From the NCBI GenBank assembly GCA_002295635.1, contig DBHK01000025.1, forward strand, positions 124,001 to 188,000: a stretch of 64,000 nt of DNA, written 5' to 3'. Each line of letters opens with the position of its first letter. Within the stretch, counting starts at the first letter, position 1. This document shows, piece after piece, positions 16,130 through 25,217 of the stretch. This stretch comes from UBA830 sp002295635. GTDB taxonomy: Bacteria; Pseudomonadota; Alphaproteobacteria; MPNO01; UBA830. The notes beneath the pieces were generated by a model. That model saw nothing but the letters and a program-made list of their open reading frames with translations, ran no database searches and had not been told where the DNA came from. A program made the position numbers and the translations under genes.

Positions 16130-16978
16130 GTGATAACACCTATTACACGAATAAGATGGCGAGCACTCCGAATGGGGTTACAGACTGTGCTTTGCGGAAA
16201 ACGACTTGGTTGGTTTATACCTTACCGGTATGCAGCGTCTGTAACTGAGCCGGACGGATACCCAGCGCTCGAACCTTTCTTCGACGCTGCCCAGCCCGCC
16301 TTTGAGGCTGTCCTTGACAATATCGACGACTATGCTGATGAGTTAGAGGTAATCGGCACGGAACCCTCGCCACAGCCGCGGTGGCGCCAAGGCTGGTTTC
16401 CTCGCCTAGATGCAGCGGCTGCATATACTATGGTGCGTGACCGCCAACCTCGACAAATTCTCGAAATCGGCTCAGGTCATTCTACCCGATTCATGGCCCG
16501 GGCTGTCTCGGATGGTGACCTGTCAACACGTATTATTTCGATAGATCCCGCACCTAGGGCATCTATCAACAAGATTGGCGTCGAACACGTGGCCTCTACC
16601 CTACACAGGGCAGATTCAAAAATATTCGACTCTCTCGTCGCCGGGGATTTCTTGTTTGTGGACTCCAGTCATATAATGATGCCCGGTACAGATGTTGATT
16701 ATCTCATAAACGATATTTGGCCGCGCCTCCCGCCCGGCGTCATCTTCCATGCTCATGATATATTGCTACCCGACGGATATCCGGCCCACTGGAGGTGGCG
16801 AGGATACAACGAACAATTGGCGATCGCGCCGCTGATCGTCGGAAACGCCGCAAGGCTTCTTTTTGCCAGCCGGTTTGCAATTACTCGAATGAAGGCAAGG
16901 GTGGATCAAGGGGTCATCGGGCGACTAGACCTGTTTGATGGTGCGATCGAGACTAGTCTGTGGCTTGAGAAATCGTAA
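16130..16978 (+). CDS. Class I SAM-dependent methyltransferase (Methyltransf_24-like)
   Basis: This 282-residue protein begins with a GTG 12 bases after the MBL-fold gene's stop. Motif I is ILEIGSGHSTRF (about 110-121), motif II is IISIDPAPRAS, and DFLFVDSSHI followed by PGVIFHAHDI is the typical DxxH-like pocket of the class-24 group, many of which act on small molecules or sugars. The N-terminal 100 residues carry no recognised domain. Close spacing suggests co-transcription with the MBL gene. Substrate unknown. No ribosome binding site is visible at the GTG, so translation may be coupled. Confidence 0.75.
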   Translation: MITPITRIRWRALRMGLQTVLCGKRLGWFIPYRYAASVTEPDGYPALEPFFDAAQPAFEAVLDNIDDYADELEVIGTEPSPQPRWRQGWFPRLDAAAAYTMVRDRQPRQILEIGSGHSTRFMARAVSDGDLSTRIISIDPAPRASINKIGVEHVASTLHRADSKIFDSLVAGDFLFVDSSHIMMPGTDVDYLINDIWPRLPPGVIFHAHDILLPDGYPAHWRWRGYNEQLAIAPLIVGNAARLLFASRFAITRMKARVDQGVIGRLDLFDGAIETSLWLEKS

Positions 16979-17073
16979 CTTAATATGGTGTTCTATGGGG
17001 GGCCCGGACTTTAAACTAACTAAATGGTATGACGCCAGTAACCCTCGCCGTACTAAGTACGTCAGTGTAAGCT

Positions 17074-17913
17074 TTGCTCGTGAACCCAATCTTCAATTCC
17101 GCCACTAATTTCTTTCGCCACCCTGTTGCAAGGCGGAGACCATTTCGTACTCTTGCACGTGTCGCGGTCTGGCAGTTCGTTAGCCGCGCCCAAGATAGAG
17201 TCAAGAAAGATTGGTTGGATGGTACATGCTTAATCGCCGGCAGAGGCATGACCGGATTAACCGGAAACATCTATTACGGCCTGCACGAATTTCACGAAAT
17301 GGCGTCCGTTCTCCACATATTGCGAAGCGGCGATGCTTTCGCTGATGTTGGAGCAAATGCAGGGGCGTATACTGTACTAGCCAGCGGCGTCGCGGGTGCC
17401 AACACAGAAGCCATTGAACCGGGTCGGGCTGCGCTTTCGGCCCTTAAAACTAATATCACGATGAACGCCCTCGATAGACAGGTCACAGTTTACGAATGTG
17501 CCGTCGCGGCGGTCCCCGGCGAGGCTTCTTTTACTGAGGGCGCCGGGACTATGAATCGCTTGACAGAGACGGGAACTCGGCGAGTCCCGGTAATGGCCCT
17601 CGACGGGCTAAGCCGAATTCCAACGATGATAAAGATCGATATCGAGGGCGGCGAAATGGCGGCTTTTCATGGCGCGCAGAAAATTCTTGGTTCGGATGCG
17701 CTTCTTTGTATAGTTTCGGAAAGCCACGACACCGAAATAAGCGGATTTCTCGCTGATTTTGGCTTTGCCAAGTATCGCTACAATGCACTTACTCGAACCT
17801 TTCACGAGGATGTGAGGGGCCGAGAAAGTGCCTGGTTCGTGCGCGATATGGTGGGCCTGTTAGAGCGGATTAACGACGCGAGGAAGACCGAAGTTTTCGG
17901 CGTTTGGGTTTAG
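17074..17913 (+). CDS. FkbM-family methyltransferase
   Basis: The product has about 279 residues. FADVGANAGAYTVLA (about 89-103) is motif I and MIKIDIEGGE (about 184-193) is the FkbM hallmark. The family O-methylates sugars, polyketides and glycolipids. The start is doubtful: a TTG at 17074 is used here, and a GTG two codons on is equally possible. It lies 95 bases after the class-24 methyltransferase, and its 3' end faces the glycan/ABC operon on the other strand, so a role in surface glycan methylation is conceivable but unproven. Confidence 0.82.
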   Translation: MLVNPIFNSATNFFRHPVARRRPFRTLARVAVWQFVSRAQDRVKKDWLDGTCLIAGRGMTGLTGNIYYGLHEFHEMASVLHILRSGDAFADVGANAGAYTVLASGVAGANTEAIEPGRAALSALKTNITMNALDRQVTVYECAVAAVPGEASFTEGAGTMNRLTETGTRRVPVMALDGLSRIPTMIKIDIEGGEMAAFHGAQKILGSDALLCIVSESHDTEISGFLADFGFAKYRYNALTRTFHEDVRGRESAWFVRDMVGLLERINDARKTEVFGVWV

Positions 17914-17949
17914 AATTCAGTTTGGCCCCCGCCGGCAGGTTTTCCCTCG

Positions 17950-19149
17950 TTATTTGTATGGATCCGCCGCATCTCGAAGGCCGTCGCCGAAGAAGTTAAA
18001 TGCCAGGATTACGATGATAACTGGTACCACCGGCAACATCAGCCAGGGATAAAGTGCTACGACGTTGATGTTCTGCGCTTCGGCTAGCAGAACCCCCCAA
18101 CTGGTGATCGGCGGGCGTAGACCTAGGCCGAGAAACGAAAGGGCTGTCTCTCCTAGGATCATTGCTGGAATAGACAGGGTGGCTGAGGCGATTAAATGAC
18201 TCATAAAGCTCGGCATCATATGTCGCCAGATTATACGGCCGGGCTTGGCGCCCATCAGGCGGGCAGCCGACACAAAATCCTCCTCGCGCACCGCTAAAAG
18301 CTTTGATCTCACTGCTCGGGCAAGCCCGGTCCAGTCCAGAAGGCCGAGGATGATCGTAATGCCAAAATAAATTAGGATAGGGCTCCACGTCACTGGTAGC
18401 GCCGCAGATAGCGCCATCCACAATGGCAGTTCAGGGAAGGACCGTATAACCTCGATTGTCCGCTGGGTAACATTGTCCACCCAACCGCCGTAATAACCCG
18501 CCAAACCACCGAAGAACATACCCAGCATAAAGCTGATAGCGATGCCGATGATGCCGACAGTGAGCGAGATCCGCGTGCCCATCACGATACGTGAAAACAT
18601 GTCACGTCCTAGCCGGTCGGTCCCTAGCAGAAAAAAGGTGCCATTTTCTGGCGGACAAATCAGGTGAAACCGCATCTCTATCAAGCCCCAAAATTGATAC
18701 TTATCCCCGAGACATAAAAAGCGGATTGGGTTTACCTGATTGGGGTCGTCTTCGTATTCGCGCTTAAGGTTTTCCATGTTGAGCGTATATTTCAGACCGT
18801 AGGTGAAGGGTGCGCTTATACCCCCGTCATGGAAAAGGTGTAACGACTGGGGAGGGGCGAAGATGTGTTCAGTGTGCCGGGTGTTCATGTTGTAGGGCGC
18901 GATGAATTCACTGATCAGTACCGAGAAATATATCAGCGCAAGAATTGCGCCCGACCAGACCGCTAGCTTGTGTTTTCGAAAGCGGATCCACATCATTCGC
19001 CATTGCGACGCCATATAGATGCGTTCCTGTTCTGGGGTCAGCGCCTCGGCGACGTGGGGGTCGAACGGTTGATCGGATACCCAGTGTTCGAGACGATCGC
19101 TTCCGGGCGCCCCATCCCCCGATGATCCAGATTGCGATGGGCTGCTCAT
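17950..19149 (-). CDS. Oligopeptide-type ABC transporter permease (DppC/OppC/YejE class)
   Basis: The 399-residue inner-membrane permease has a DppC-type architecture: an N-terminal OppC_N-like segment, one helix near residues 60-80, an unusually long periplasmic segment (about 85-185), then five helices. LLGTDRLGRDMFSRI (before the TM core), the EAA-like loop RLMGAKPGRIIWRHM and FLGLGLRPP are diagnostic. It overlaps the upstream permease by 4 bases (ATGA). It is the last gene of the eleven-gene minus-strand operon starting at 30620. The long periplasmic segment resembles YejE-type permeases more than classical DppC. Solute unknown. Confidence 0.88.
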   Translation of the reverse strand: MSSPSQSGSSGDGAPGSDRLEHWVSDQPFDPHVAEALTPEQERIYMASQWRMMWIRFRKHKLAVWSGAILALIYFSVLISEFIAPYNMNTRHTEHIFAPPQSLHLFHDGGISAPFTYGLKYTLNMENLKREYEDDPNQVNPIRFLCLGDKYQFWGLIEMRFHLICPPENGTFFLLGTDRLGRDMFSRIVMGTRISLTVGIIGIAISFMLGMFFGGLAGYYGGWVDNVTQRTIEVIRSFPELPLWMALSAALPVTWSPILIYFGITIILGLLDWTGLARAVRSKLLAVREEDFVSAARLMGAKPGRIIWRHMMPSFMSHLIASATLSIPAMILGETALSFLGLGLRPPITSWGVLLAEAQNINVVALYPWLMLPVVPVIIVILAFNFFGDGLRDAADPYK

Positions 19150-20144
19150 CGTTTTGCCCCCCCGCCCAGTCGGATTCGGGGGTCAAGCATGGCGAGCAGG
19201 ATGTCTGAAATAAACACGCCGACGACCGTCAATAGAGATAGGAACATTAAAAAAGACCCGGCAAGGTACATATCTTGGCTTTGCAGCGCCCGCAGCAGCA
19301 TCGGCCCGGTAGTCGGCAGGGACAGCACCACAGATACAATTACCGCTCCAGAAATGACCTGCGGTAGCAGATTACCAATGTCGGCGATGAACGGATTTAG
19401 AGACATGCGCAGAGGGTACTTTATCAGCAGCTTACGAGGCTTTAGCCCCTTGGCTCGGCCAGTAACCACGTATTGCCGTTGCAGCTCGTCAAGCAGGTTC
19501 GCGCGCAGCCGGCGGATCATTCCGGCCGTCCCCGAAGTACCGATAACGACCACCGGCACCCAAAGATGTTCGAGAATCGATAAGAACTTGGCCCAGGTCC
19601 ACGGCTGTCCGATGAACTGATCGTCCATCAGCCCCCCAACCGAGGTGCCAAACCATCGGTTAGCGAGGTACAGAAGGACCAGCGCTAAAAGAAAATTAGG
19701 GGTCGCGAGACCGAGAAAGCCAAGAAAAGAAAGGCTATAATCTCCCCAAGAATACTGGTGCGTGGCCGAATAGACACCGATCGGGAACGAAACTGCCCAT
19801 GTAAACAAGATGGTTGTGAACGACACTAGAAAGCTGAGCCACAGACGATCTCCAACAACCTCGGATACAGGCTGATTGTGCTCAAATGAGAAACCGAAAT
19901 CGCCCTGCAGCATGCCAAACAGCCACATTAGGTATTGCTGCCACCAGGGTTTGTCGAGGCCATACTGCTCTCGCAAGAAGGCGATCTTAGCCTCATCGAC
20001 CGCTTCGCCCTGACTTTGAAGTTCATTAATGTAGCTGCTCAGATAGTCGCCGGGCGGCAGTTGGATAATAACGAAGACTATCAGACTAATCGCGAGTAGC
20101 GTGGGGATCATAATTAGCAAACGATGGCCAAGATATTTGAGCAT
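19146..20144 (-). CDS. Oligopeptide-type ABC transporter permease (DppB/OppB/YejB class)
   Basis: This 332-residue permease has six predicted helices. The N-terminal LGHRLLIMIPTLLAIS and QLPPGDYL, the FDxGxS-like GDFGFSF, and the C-terminal VVSVVLSLPTTGPMLLRAL are typical of DppB-class subunits. It pairs with the DppC-like protein encoded immediately downstream (4-base overlap) to form the inner-membrane channel. The substrate-binding protein gene ends 12 bases upstream. The EAA loop (YVVTGRAKGLKPRKLL) that contacts the ATPase is intact. Confidence 0.9.
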   Translation of the reverse strand: MLKYLGHRLLIMIPTLLAISLIVFVIIQLPPGDYLSSYINELQSQGEAVDEAKIAFLREQYGLDKPWWQQYLMWLFGMLQGDFGFSFEHNQPVSEVVGDRLWLSFLVSFTTILFTWAVSFPIGVYSATHQYSWGDYSLSFLGFLGLATPNFLLALVLLYLANRWFGTSVGGLMDDQFIGQPWTWAKFLSILEHLWVPVVVIGTSGTAGMIRRLRANLLDELQRQYVVTGRAKGLKPRKLLIKYPLRMSLNPFIADIGNLLPQVISGAVIVSVVLSLPTTGPMLLRALQSQDMYLAGSFLMFLSLLTVVGVFISDILLAMLDPRIRLGGGAKR

Positions 20145-20156
20145 ACTATTCTGATC

Positions 20157-22073
20157 CTACCGCTGGGGCTCGCGCCGTTCGGCGTTATCAAACCAAAAGG
20201 TATCCGGCCGATAAATGCCAAAATGGGCACCTGGATTCCAGTTGTAGATGCCTTTGTCGGGTAAATTTCGGAGGTCTTTATTCACAACTACCGGCTGCGG
20301 CACCGAACCGATTAGACCAATCGAATAAACCTGATCGGCATTGATTTCCAGCATGCGCTGCCAAATACCCTGCCGCTCGCGGCGGCTGCGAGCATAGGCC
20401 CACGCCCTATTCAGCTTAAGCAGTTCCAGTGCGAAGGGGTCAGACGGTCGTTCGCCAGCGCGGGACTGAGTTTGGAAATACTGGCCCCATTTGGGCCATT
20501 GAAGTTGCAGCTGGTCGGTAGGCGCGAATTCGGCCGGGATGGTGTCCGCATTTGGGATGCCGAATTCGTGGCCAGACCAGATTGACACCAGAGTTTCTCC
20601 TGCGAAGATCCGGTTACGGAACACCTCGCGTTGCGACGGACGCGTAAACAGTTTGATGCCCGCCGCCAGCCATGAATCATGAATGAGTTCCAGAACGTCT
20701 GTTTGTTCTGTATCTTCGCCCGCGGTTTCGACGATAATTTCCATCGGACGACCATCAGGCAACAGCCGGACGCCGCGTGAATCTCGCTTTAATAGGCCGA
20801 GTTCGTCCAGTAGCGAGTTAGCACTCACCAAGTCGAACTGAGCCCACGCATCGCGGTAGGCTTTTTTGTGAAGAGGGCTCGAGGGCAGCACGGTATTCTG
20901 CCCCTCGATCGCTAGACCGTAATATATAACTTGGTTAATTTCATGGCGGTTAATTGCGAGTGATAAAGCGCGCCGGAACTTCACGTCCTGCATTAGGTTA
21001 CGCCAAACGTCGTCTTTCACATTCAAATTGGGGAATAGCGCTAGATGCGAGCCCTTTGCTGTCTGCCACAGACGAACTTTGAAATTTTCGCGCTTCTCGG
21101 CTTCCTTAAGGAACGTGTAGTTATTGAACGCTATACCGCGTGCTTGAAAATCTGATTCCCCCGCACCCGTTTTAAGCGGAATTACGCCGGCCGCGGCGAT
21201 GGACATGGCAATCCGGTCAGTATACGGCAACTGGCGACCGTTTTGATCAACGCGATGATAAAAAGGATTGCGCTCAAAAATAAAGCGCTGCGCCGGCGGT
21301 TTTGTAAGTAGGAGCCAAGGCTGGAGTGTCGGTAGGTCCGGATTATCGTTTTTGTACTGGTTATCCCGCCGGTTATGAAGGGCTGCCCAGTTCCGACGCC
21401 CCGATTTCTTCACCTTAGTGCGCAGTGTATTTGCTTCGGCGTAATCTGCGTGAAACTGCTTAAGATAATGTGACGGCCGATAGATATAGAGTGGCGTAGC
21501 AGATGCCAGCGCCGGCAAAAAATGAGGGTTTGGGAGACTCCATGAAAAACGCACAGTGTGCCTATCAATGACTTCAAACTTTGCGGCCTCGCCCGAAACT
21601 ACCATCTGTTTTGGTGCCCCGAGTGGCGATAGCTTTTTGTGGTTGGCGATATCCTCCCACCAATAACGGAAATCTTCAGATGTAAAGAGTGTTCCGTCTG
21701 ACCAGCGATGGCCCTTACGAAGGCGTAGTGTAAATATTCGGCCCTGTTTGACGTCGACTCCGGCGAGGATATCCGGCTGCAGCGCAAACTGCGTGTCGTA
21801 GGTCATCAAACGCGCGTAACCGTATACAACGATGATCCGCGTATCCTTCGAACGACCAAAAACGACGCGCATGGTGCCGCCGTGTCGACCCGGATTTTCT
21901 AGCTGGACGATGCGCGGCTCCTGCGGCAGGCGCGCGGTGATGGGCGGTAGTTTGCCAATCGCAATATCGTTTTTAAACCAAGGTGTTTCTAAAGGTTTTG
22001 CTGTTTGCGCGACGGCTGCACCAAAAACAAAAGTGCCGGCGATCAAGACGGTGGATCGTATTATACTCTTCAT
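20157..22073 (-). CDS. ABC transporter substrate-binding protein, family 5 (peptide/opine type)
   Basis: This 638-residue protein begins with a signal peptide (MKSIIRSTVLIAGTFVFGA, cleavage probably near AVAQ) and so is periplasmic. It is long for the family, resembling YejA-type binding proteins. The SBP_bac_5 core is recognisable from LRLRKGHRWSDGTLFTSEDF and from FRRALSLAINRHEINQVIYYG. The first base of its ATG lies within the end of the ATPase gene (4-base overlap), so the importer is made as a unit. Placement at the end of a glycan-synthesis operon suggests the ligand may be a cell-envelope-derived peptide or glycan fragment, an inference from context. Confidence 0.88.
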   Translation of the reverse strand: MKSIIRSTVLIAGTFVFGAAVAQTAKPLETPWFKNDIAIGKLPPITARLPQEPRIVQLENPGRHGGTMRVVFGRSKDTRIIVVYGYARLMTYDTQFALQPDILAGVDVKQGRIFTLRLRKGHRWSDGTLFTSEDFRYWWEDIANHKKLSPLGAPKQMVVSGEAAKFEVIDRHTVRFSWSLPNPHFLPALASATPLYIYRPSHYLKQFHADYAEANTLRTKVKKSGRRNWAALHNRRDNQYKNDNPDLPTLQPWLLLTKPPAQRFIFERNPFYHRVDQNGRQLPYTDRIAMSIAAAGVIPLKTGAGESDFQARGIAFNNYTFLKEAEKRENFKVRLWQTAKGSHLALFPNLNVKDDVWRNLMQDVKFRRALSLAINRHEINQVIYYGLAIEGQNTVLPSSPLHKKAYRDAWAQFDLVSANSLLDELGLLKRDSRGVRLLPDGRPMEIIVETAGEDTEQTDVLELIHDSWLAAGIKLFTRPSQREVFRNRIFAGETLVSIWSGHEFGIPNADTIPAEFAPTDQLQLQWPKWGQYFQTQSRAGERPSDPFALELLKLNRAWAYARSRRERQGIWQRMLEINADQVYSIGLIGSVPQPVVVNKDLRNLPDKGIYNWNPGAHFGIYRPDTFWFDNAERREPQR

Positions 22074-23950
22074 GCAAGTAATTCCCCCACGCTGGCCGAG
22101 GGGGCCGCGCGTACGAAATGTTCGTTGCCCAGATCAACAAGGCCGAGATCATGGCCGCTGCCGATCGTGAACGGCTCTGGCCATTCAGAGGGAATAGATG
22201 CCTTTCCTTCCATCAGCGCCGTTAGGTCGAGCCGGGACCCTGGGTCGGGCTTTGGAACCGCCGACAACAGGGCCTTGGTATACGGATGCACCGGCGCCCG
22301 GAATAGCGCGTCGCGAGGCGCTGTTTCCACCAGACGCCCGGCGCACATCACGGCGATCCGGTCGGCGATATAATCAACAACCGCCAGATTGTGGGAAATG
22401 AAAAGATAGGTAAGCCCCAGATCCTGCTGCAGGTCTTTGAGCAGGTTCAGAATTTGCGCCTGTACCGATACATCTAGAGCCGAGACCGGCTCATCGCATA
22501 GCAGCAGCTCGGGTTTCAGGGCTAGCGCCCGAGCGATGCCGATTCGCTGTCTCTGGCCGCCCGAAAAGCTATGCGGATAACGGTTAAGATAGCGTGGATC
22601 AAGGCCAACGAGCGCAATCAACTCCTGCACCATTTCCGCGCGATAGGCCTCGTCGCCGATATTGTGGATAAGCAACGGCTCAGAAATGATGTCAAATACC
22701 GTCATTCGAGGATTTAGAGACGAGAATGGGTCTTGGAACATAAACTGGACCCTCCGCCGGTAAGGAAGAAGTTCCTTTTCGCCCAACGCGGTCAGATCGA
22801 TGTCGGTCCCACGGTCGTTAAATATCACCTGACCGGAATCGGGGGTTAGCGCGCGCATAATCATCTTGGAGAGCGTTGTCTTGCCACAACCCGACTCGCC
22901 GACAAGGCCCAGACATTCACCCTGTCGAACAAAAAAGCTGACATCTTCAACTGCCAGCACTTTCTGAACTTCGCCGCCACTAAAGATGCCGCCTTTTCGA
23001 AGCGGATAGGTTTTAGTTAGCCCGGAAACTCGCAGGAGCGGTTTTTCCAGGGCAACCGCCTCTTCCTCACGTGCCGCCAGTAGATGGCCGGTTGTATGAC
23101 GGATCTCGCGCAGTGGGACAAGGCGTTCACCTTCTTCCATGTGAAAACGCGGAACGGCCCGCAAAAGAGCTTTTAGATAATCATGTCCTGGGCTGAGGAA
23201 GATATCATCCAGCGAACCGCGTTCCAGCACCCCACCATGATACATTACCACGATCTCATCGGCGACGTTAGCAACAACACCGAGATCATGGGTGATCATC
23301 AGCACCGCCATCTGTAATTCCCGTTGCAGATCGTTAATCAACTTCAGGATTTGCGCTTGAATGGTTACGTCCAGCGCGGTGGTCGGCTCGTCCGCGATCA
23401 GTAGGGATGGGCGACAGACAAGCGCCATGGCAATCATTGCGCGCTGGCGGAGCCCGCCCGACAGCTCAAAGGGATAGGTTTTCAACGCGCGTGCGGGGTC
23501 GGGGAAACCGACGAGACGCAACATCTCGGCTGTTAATTCTATCCCGAGTTGCTTCGATAACTCGCGGTGTAGAAAAAGTGCTTCCGAAATTTGGTCACCA
23601 ACTGTGTGTAGCGGCGACAGCGACGTCATCGGCTCCTGAAAAATTATGGATATCTGGCCGCCGCGGATTTCCCGCATCTTCGGCCCGTTGGCATCCAGCG
23701 CCAGCAGATTGGTGGTTTTCCTGTTTTTGGGATCGGTATATATAATCTCGCCGCCGGTTACCTTTGCTGCCTTCGGCAGAATACCCATAATTGTCTGGGA
23801 GACGACGGATTTGCCGGATCCGGATTCGCCGACTAGTGCAACGGTTTTCCCTTCGGGAACACGGAAACTAGCCCCCCTGACGGCAGGGACAATGCCCTCG
23901 GCCACGTGGAATTCGACCTTGAGGTCGTTGACGTTCAATAAATCCTTCAT
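22070..23950 (-). CDS. Fused dual-ATPase subunit of oligopeptide-type ABC importer (DppDF/YejF-like)
   Basis: The 626-residue protein contains two complete ATPase domains in tandem. The first has Walker A GESGSGKS at 41-48 and signature LSGGLRQR near 161. The second has Walker A GESGCGKT near 350 and signature FSGGQRQRIGIARAL near 475, with Walker B LLLCDEP and a His switch in each half. Fused ATPases of this kind serve YejF-type importers, powering two permeases with one chain. Both halves look catalytically intact. It overlaps the upstream small membrane-protein gene by 4 bases (ATGA) and the downstream binding-protein gene likewise. Confidence 0.92.
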   Translation of the reverse strand: MKDLLNVNDLKVEFHVAEGIVPAVRGASFRVPEGKTVALVGESGSGKSVVSQTIMGILPKAAKVTGGEIIYTDPKNRKTTNLLALDANGPKMREIRGGQISIIFQEPMTSLSPLHTVGDQISEALFLHRELSKQLGIELTAEMLRLVGFPDPARALKTYPFELSGGLRQRAMIAMALVCRPSLLIADEPTTALDVTIQAQILKLINDLQRELQMAVLMITHDLGVVANVADEIVVMYHGGVLERGSLDDIFLSPGHDYLKALLRAVPRFHMEEGERLVPLREIRHTTGHLLAAREEEAVALEKPLLRVSGLTKTYPLRKGGIFSGGEVQKVLAVEDVSFFVRQGECLGLVGESGCGKTTLSKMIMRALTPDSGQVIFNDRGTDIDLTALGEKELLPYRRRVQFMFQDPFSSLNPRMTVFDIISEPLLIHNIGDEAYRAEMVQELIALVGLDPRYLNRYPHSFSGGQRQRIGIARALALKPELLLCDEPVSALDVSVQAQILNLLKDLQQDLGLTYLFISHNLAVVDYIADRIAVMCAGRLVETAPRDALFRAPVHPYTKALLSAVPKPDPGSRLDLTALMEGKASIPSEWPEPFTIGSGHDLGLVDLGNEHFVRAAPSASVGELLA

Positions 23951-24453
23951 TGGGAATCGCTACTAGGTGTAAATAACTCTTTCGTTTCACCCAGAAGCTC
24001 AAGATTCCCCAAGGTGGTCGGCGAAAGATCCAGCCCTCGGTCACTAGCAGCTTTCGACGCGCATTTAACAATATCGGCGAACCCACTGAGAGTCGATTCA
24101 ATCCGAATTTTAACGCCGCCCCCCTTAAGAACAAGTTGCAGCCAACCACGCCTCCCGTCACGACGGGTCGAAAAGTGCCGGAGGCGCATCTCCTCTATAT
24201 CCTGCCAACGCATGGAACGTGAAAAAGGCCCGGAAACCATTATTCCCGTAATACTAAGCTCTATGACACTAACATGTCGAATGATCACGTTCCCGGTATA
24301 GACGATGAACAAAGACACCAAAAATATCATTGTCCAGTATACAGGGCCTATTGTTTGAAGGAAAAGAACTGGCCCCACCGTAACCGCTAGACCAAAAGCC
24401 GCACGGATATAGTCGGAAGCAATTGTATGTATTGTATGGCGGTATTCGGTCAC
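23947..24453 (-). CDS. Small membrane protein with two N-terminal helices and a PH-like domain
   Basis: I do not recognise a named family. The start used is the GTG at 24453, which overlaps the deacetylase stop as GTGA; longer ATG starts run deep into that gene. The 168-residue product has hydrophobic helices at about 17-33 and 37-53, followed by a basic beta-rich region (IELSITGIMVSGPFSRSMRW, residues about 60-79) that resembles bacterial PH/YdbT-like domains on the cytoplasmic side. It is coupled to the ATPase gene by an ATGA overlap. It may be an accessory of the importer or of the glycan enzymes. Confidence 0.6.
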   Translation of the reverse strand: MTEYRHTIHTIASDYIRAAFGLAVTVGPVLFLQTIGPVYWTMIFLVSLFIVYTGNVIIRHVSVIELSITGIMVSGPFSRSMRWQDIEEMRLRHFSTRRDGRRGWLQLVLKGGGVKIRIESTLSGFADIVKCASKAASDRGLDLSPTTLGNLELLGETKELFTPSSDSQ

Positions 24454-25217
24454 GCGGGTGCCGGAAAAAGGTCTCGCGCCGACATCCAACGGGCTGCCGG
24501 ATGGGATGCCGTCCGATCGATGAATTCGCGGATGAAATCCCAACACCCTTGGTCATGCGTTAGATGGTGAGTGAGCAATCCCGTAGCCTCTCCAGCATCC
24601 GCCGCCCCTTCGCGCTTCGCGACAAGATGCGCGATCGCCGCGGCTAGATTGGACGTGTTCCCTGCAAAACCCCCGGTACCGTGCCAATCGATAATGTCTA
24701 TATGAGTGTTGACAGCCGTCAGCCCCGGCACTGGTTCAACATTTGGGCGGGCTGCGAATGTCGAGATACCGTGGTACCCCAGACCCGGCAGCAGGGACAT
24801 TACCGAGGGGTGGATTCGGTTCCATGGCGGGACTATGGCCTCGACCCAGCCGCCCTCGCCAAAAATATCGAACAGTCGCCCCCGACCTGTGGCCAGTTCG
24901 CCAGCTATGTCCCACAGATCCCGATCGGCACCGAGCTCAGATTTCCGGTCACCAGAAGACCGGAAATTCCGGTGGGCATATCCATGCTGCAGGATATCTA
25001 CGTGCATATCTGACAATATATCTGATAGCGCAGGCACCGCGGTCGCGGGGACGACGGCGATAGCGACCGGCACGCCGGCCTCACGCTGGAGAGCGAGCAG
25101 GTGTTCGAGGGCGGACGTCGGCTCGATCGCATCGTCATCTCGCCACCAGAACACCGCGTTCCGTCCGGCATCAGCCCAGTGATCGAGCTCGGCCGTTAGG
25201 TCGCCCCAAGAACTCAT
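24450..25217 (-). CDS. Polysaccharide deacetylase-family (NodB-like) protein
   Basis: The product has 255 residues from the ATG at 25217, which overlaps the stop of the glycosyltransferase gene as ATGA; an ATG ten codons earlier is less likely. FWWRDDDA (23-30) supplies the catalytic/metal aspartates, and QHGYAHRN supplies His78 and His82, the HxxxH metal site of carbohydrate esterase family 4-like domains. VPPWNR and DWHGTGGF match later NodB motifs, and a C-terminal LLTHHLTHD segment is also seen. No signal peptide is visible, so it likely acts in the cytosol on a sugar intermediate made by neighbouring transferases, unlike secreted deacetylases. Confidence 0.8.
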   Translation of the reverse strand: MSSWGDLTAELDHWADAGRNAVFWWRDDDAIEPTSALEHLLALQREAGVPVAIAVVPATAVPALSDILSDMHVDILQHGYAHRNFRSSGDRKSELGADRDLWDIAGELATGRGRLFDIFGEGGWVEAIVPPWNRIHPSVMSLLPGLGYHGISTFAARPNVEPVPGLTAVNTHIDIIDWHGTGGFAGNTSNLAAAIAHLVAKREGAADAGEATGLLTHHLTHDQGCWDFIREFIDRTASHPAARWMSARDLFPAPA

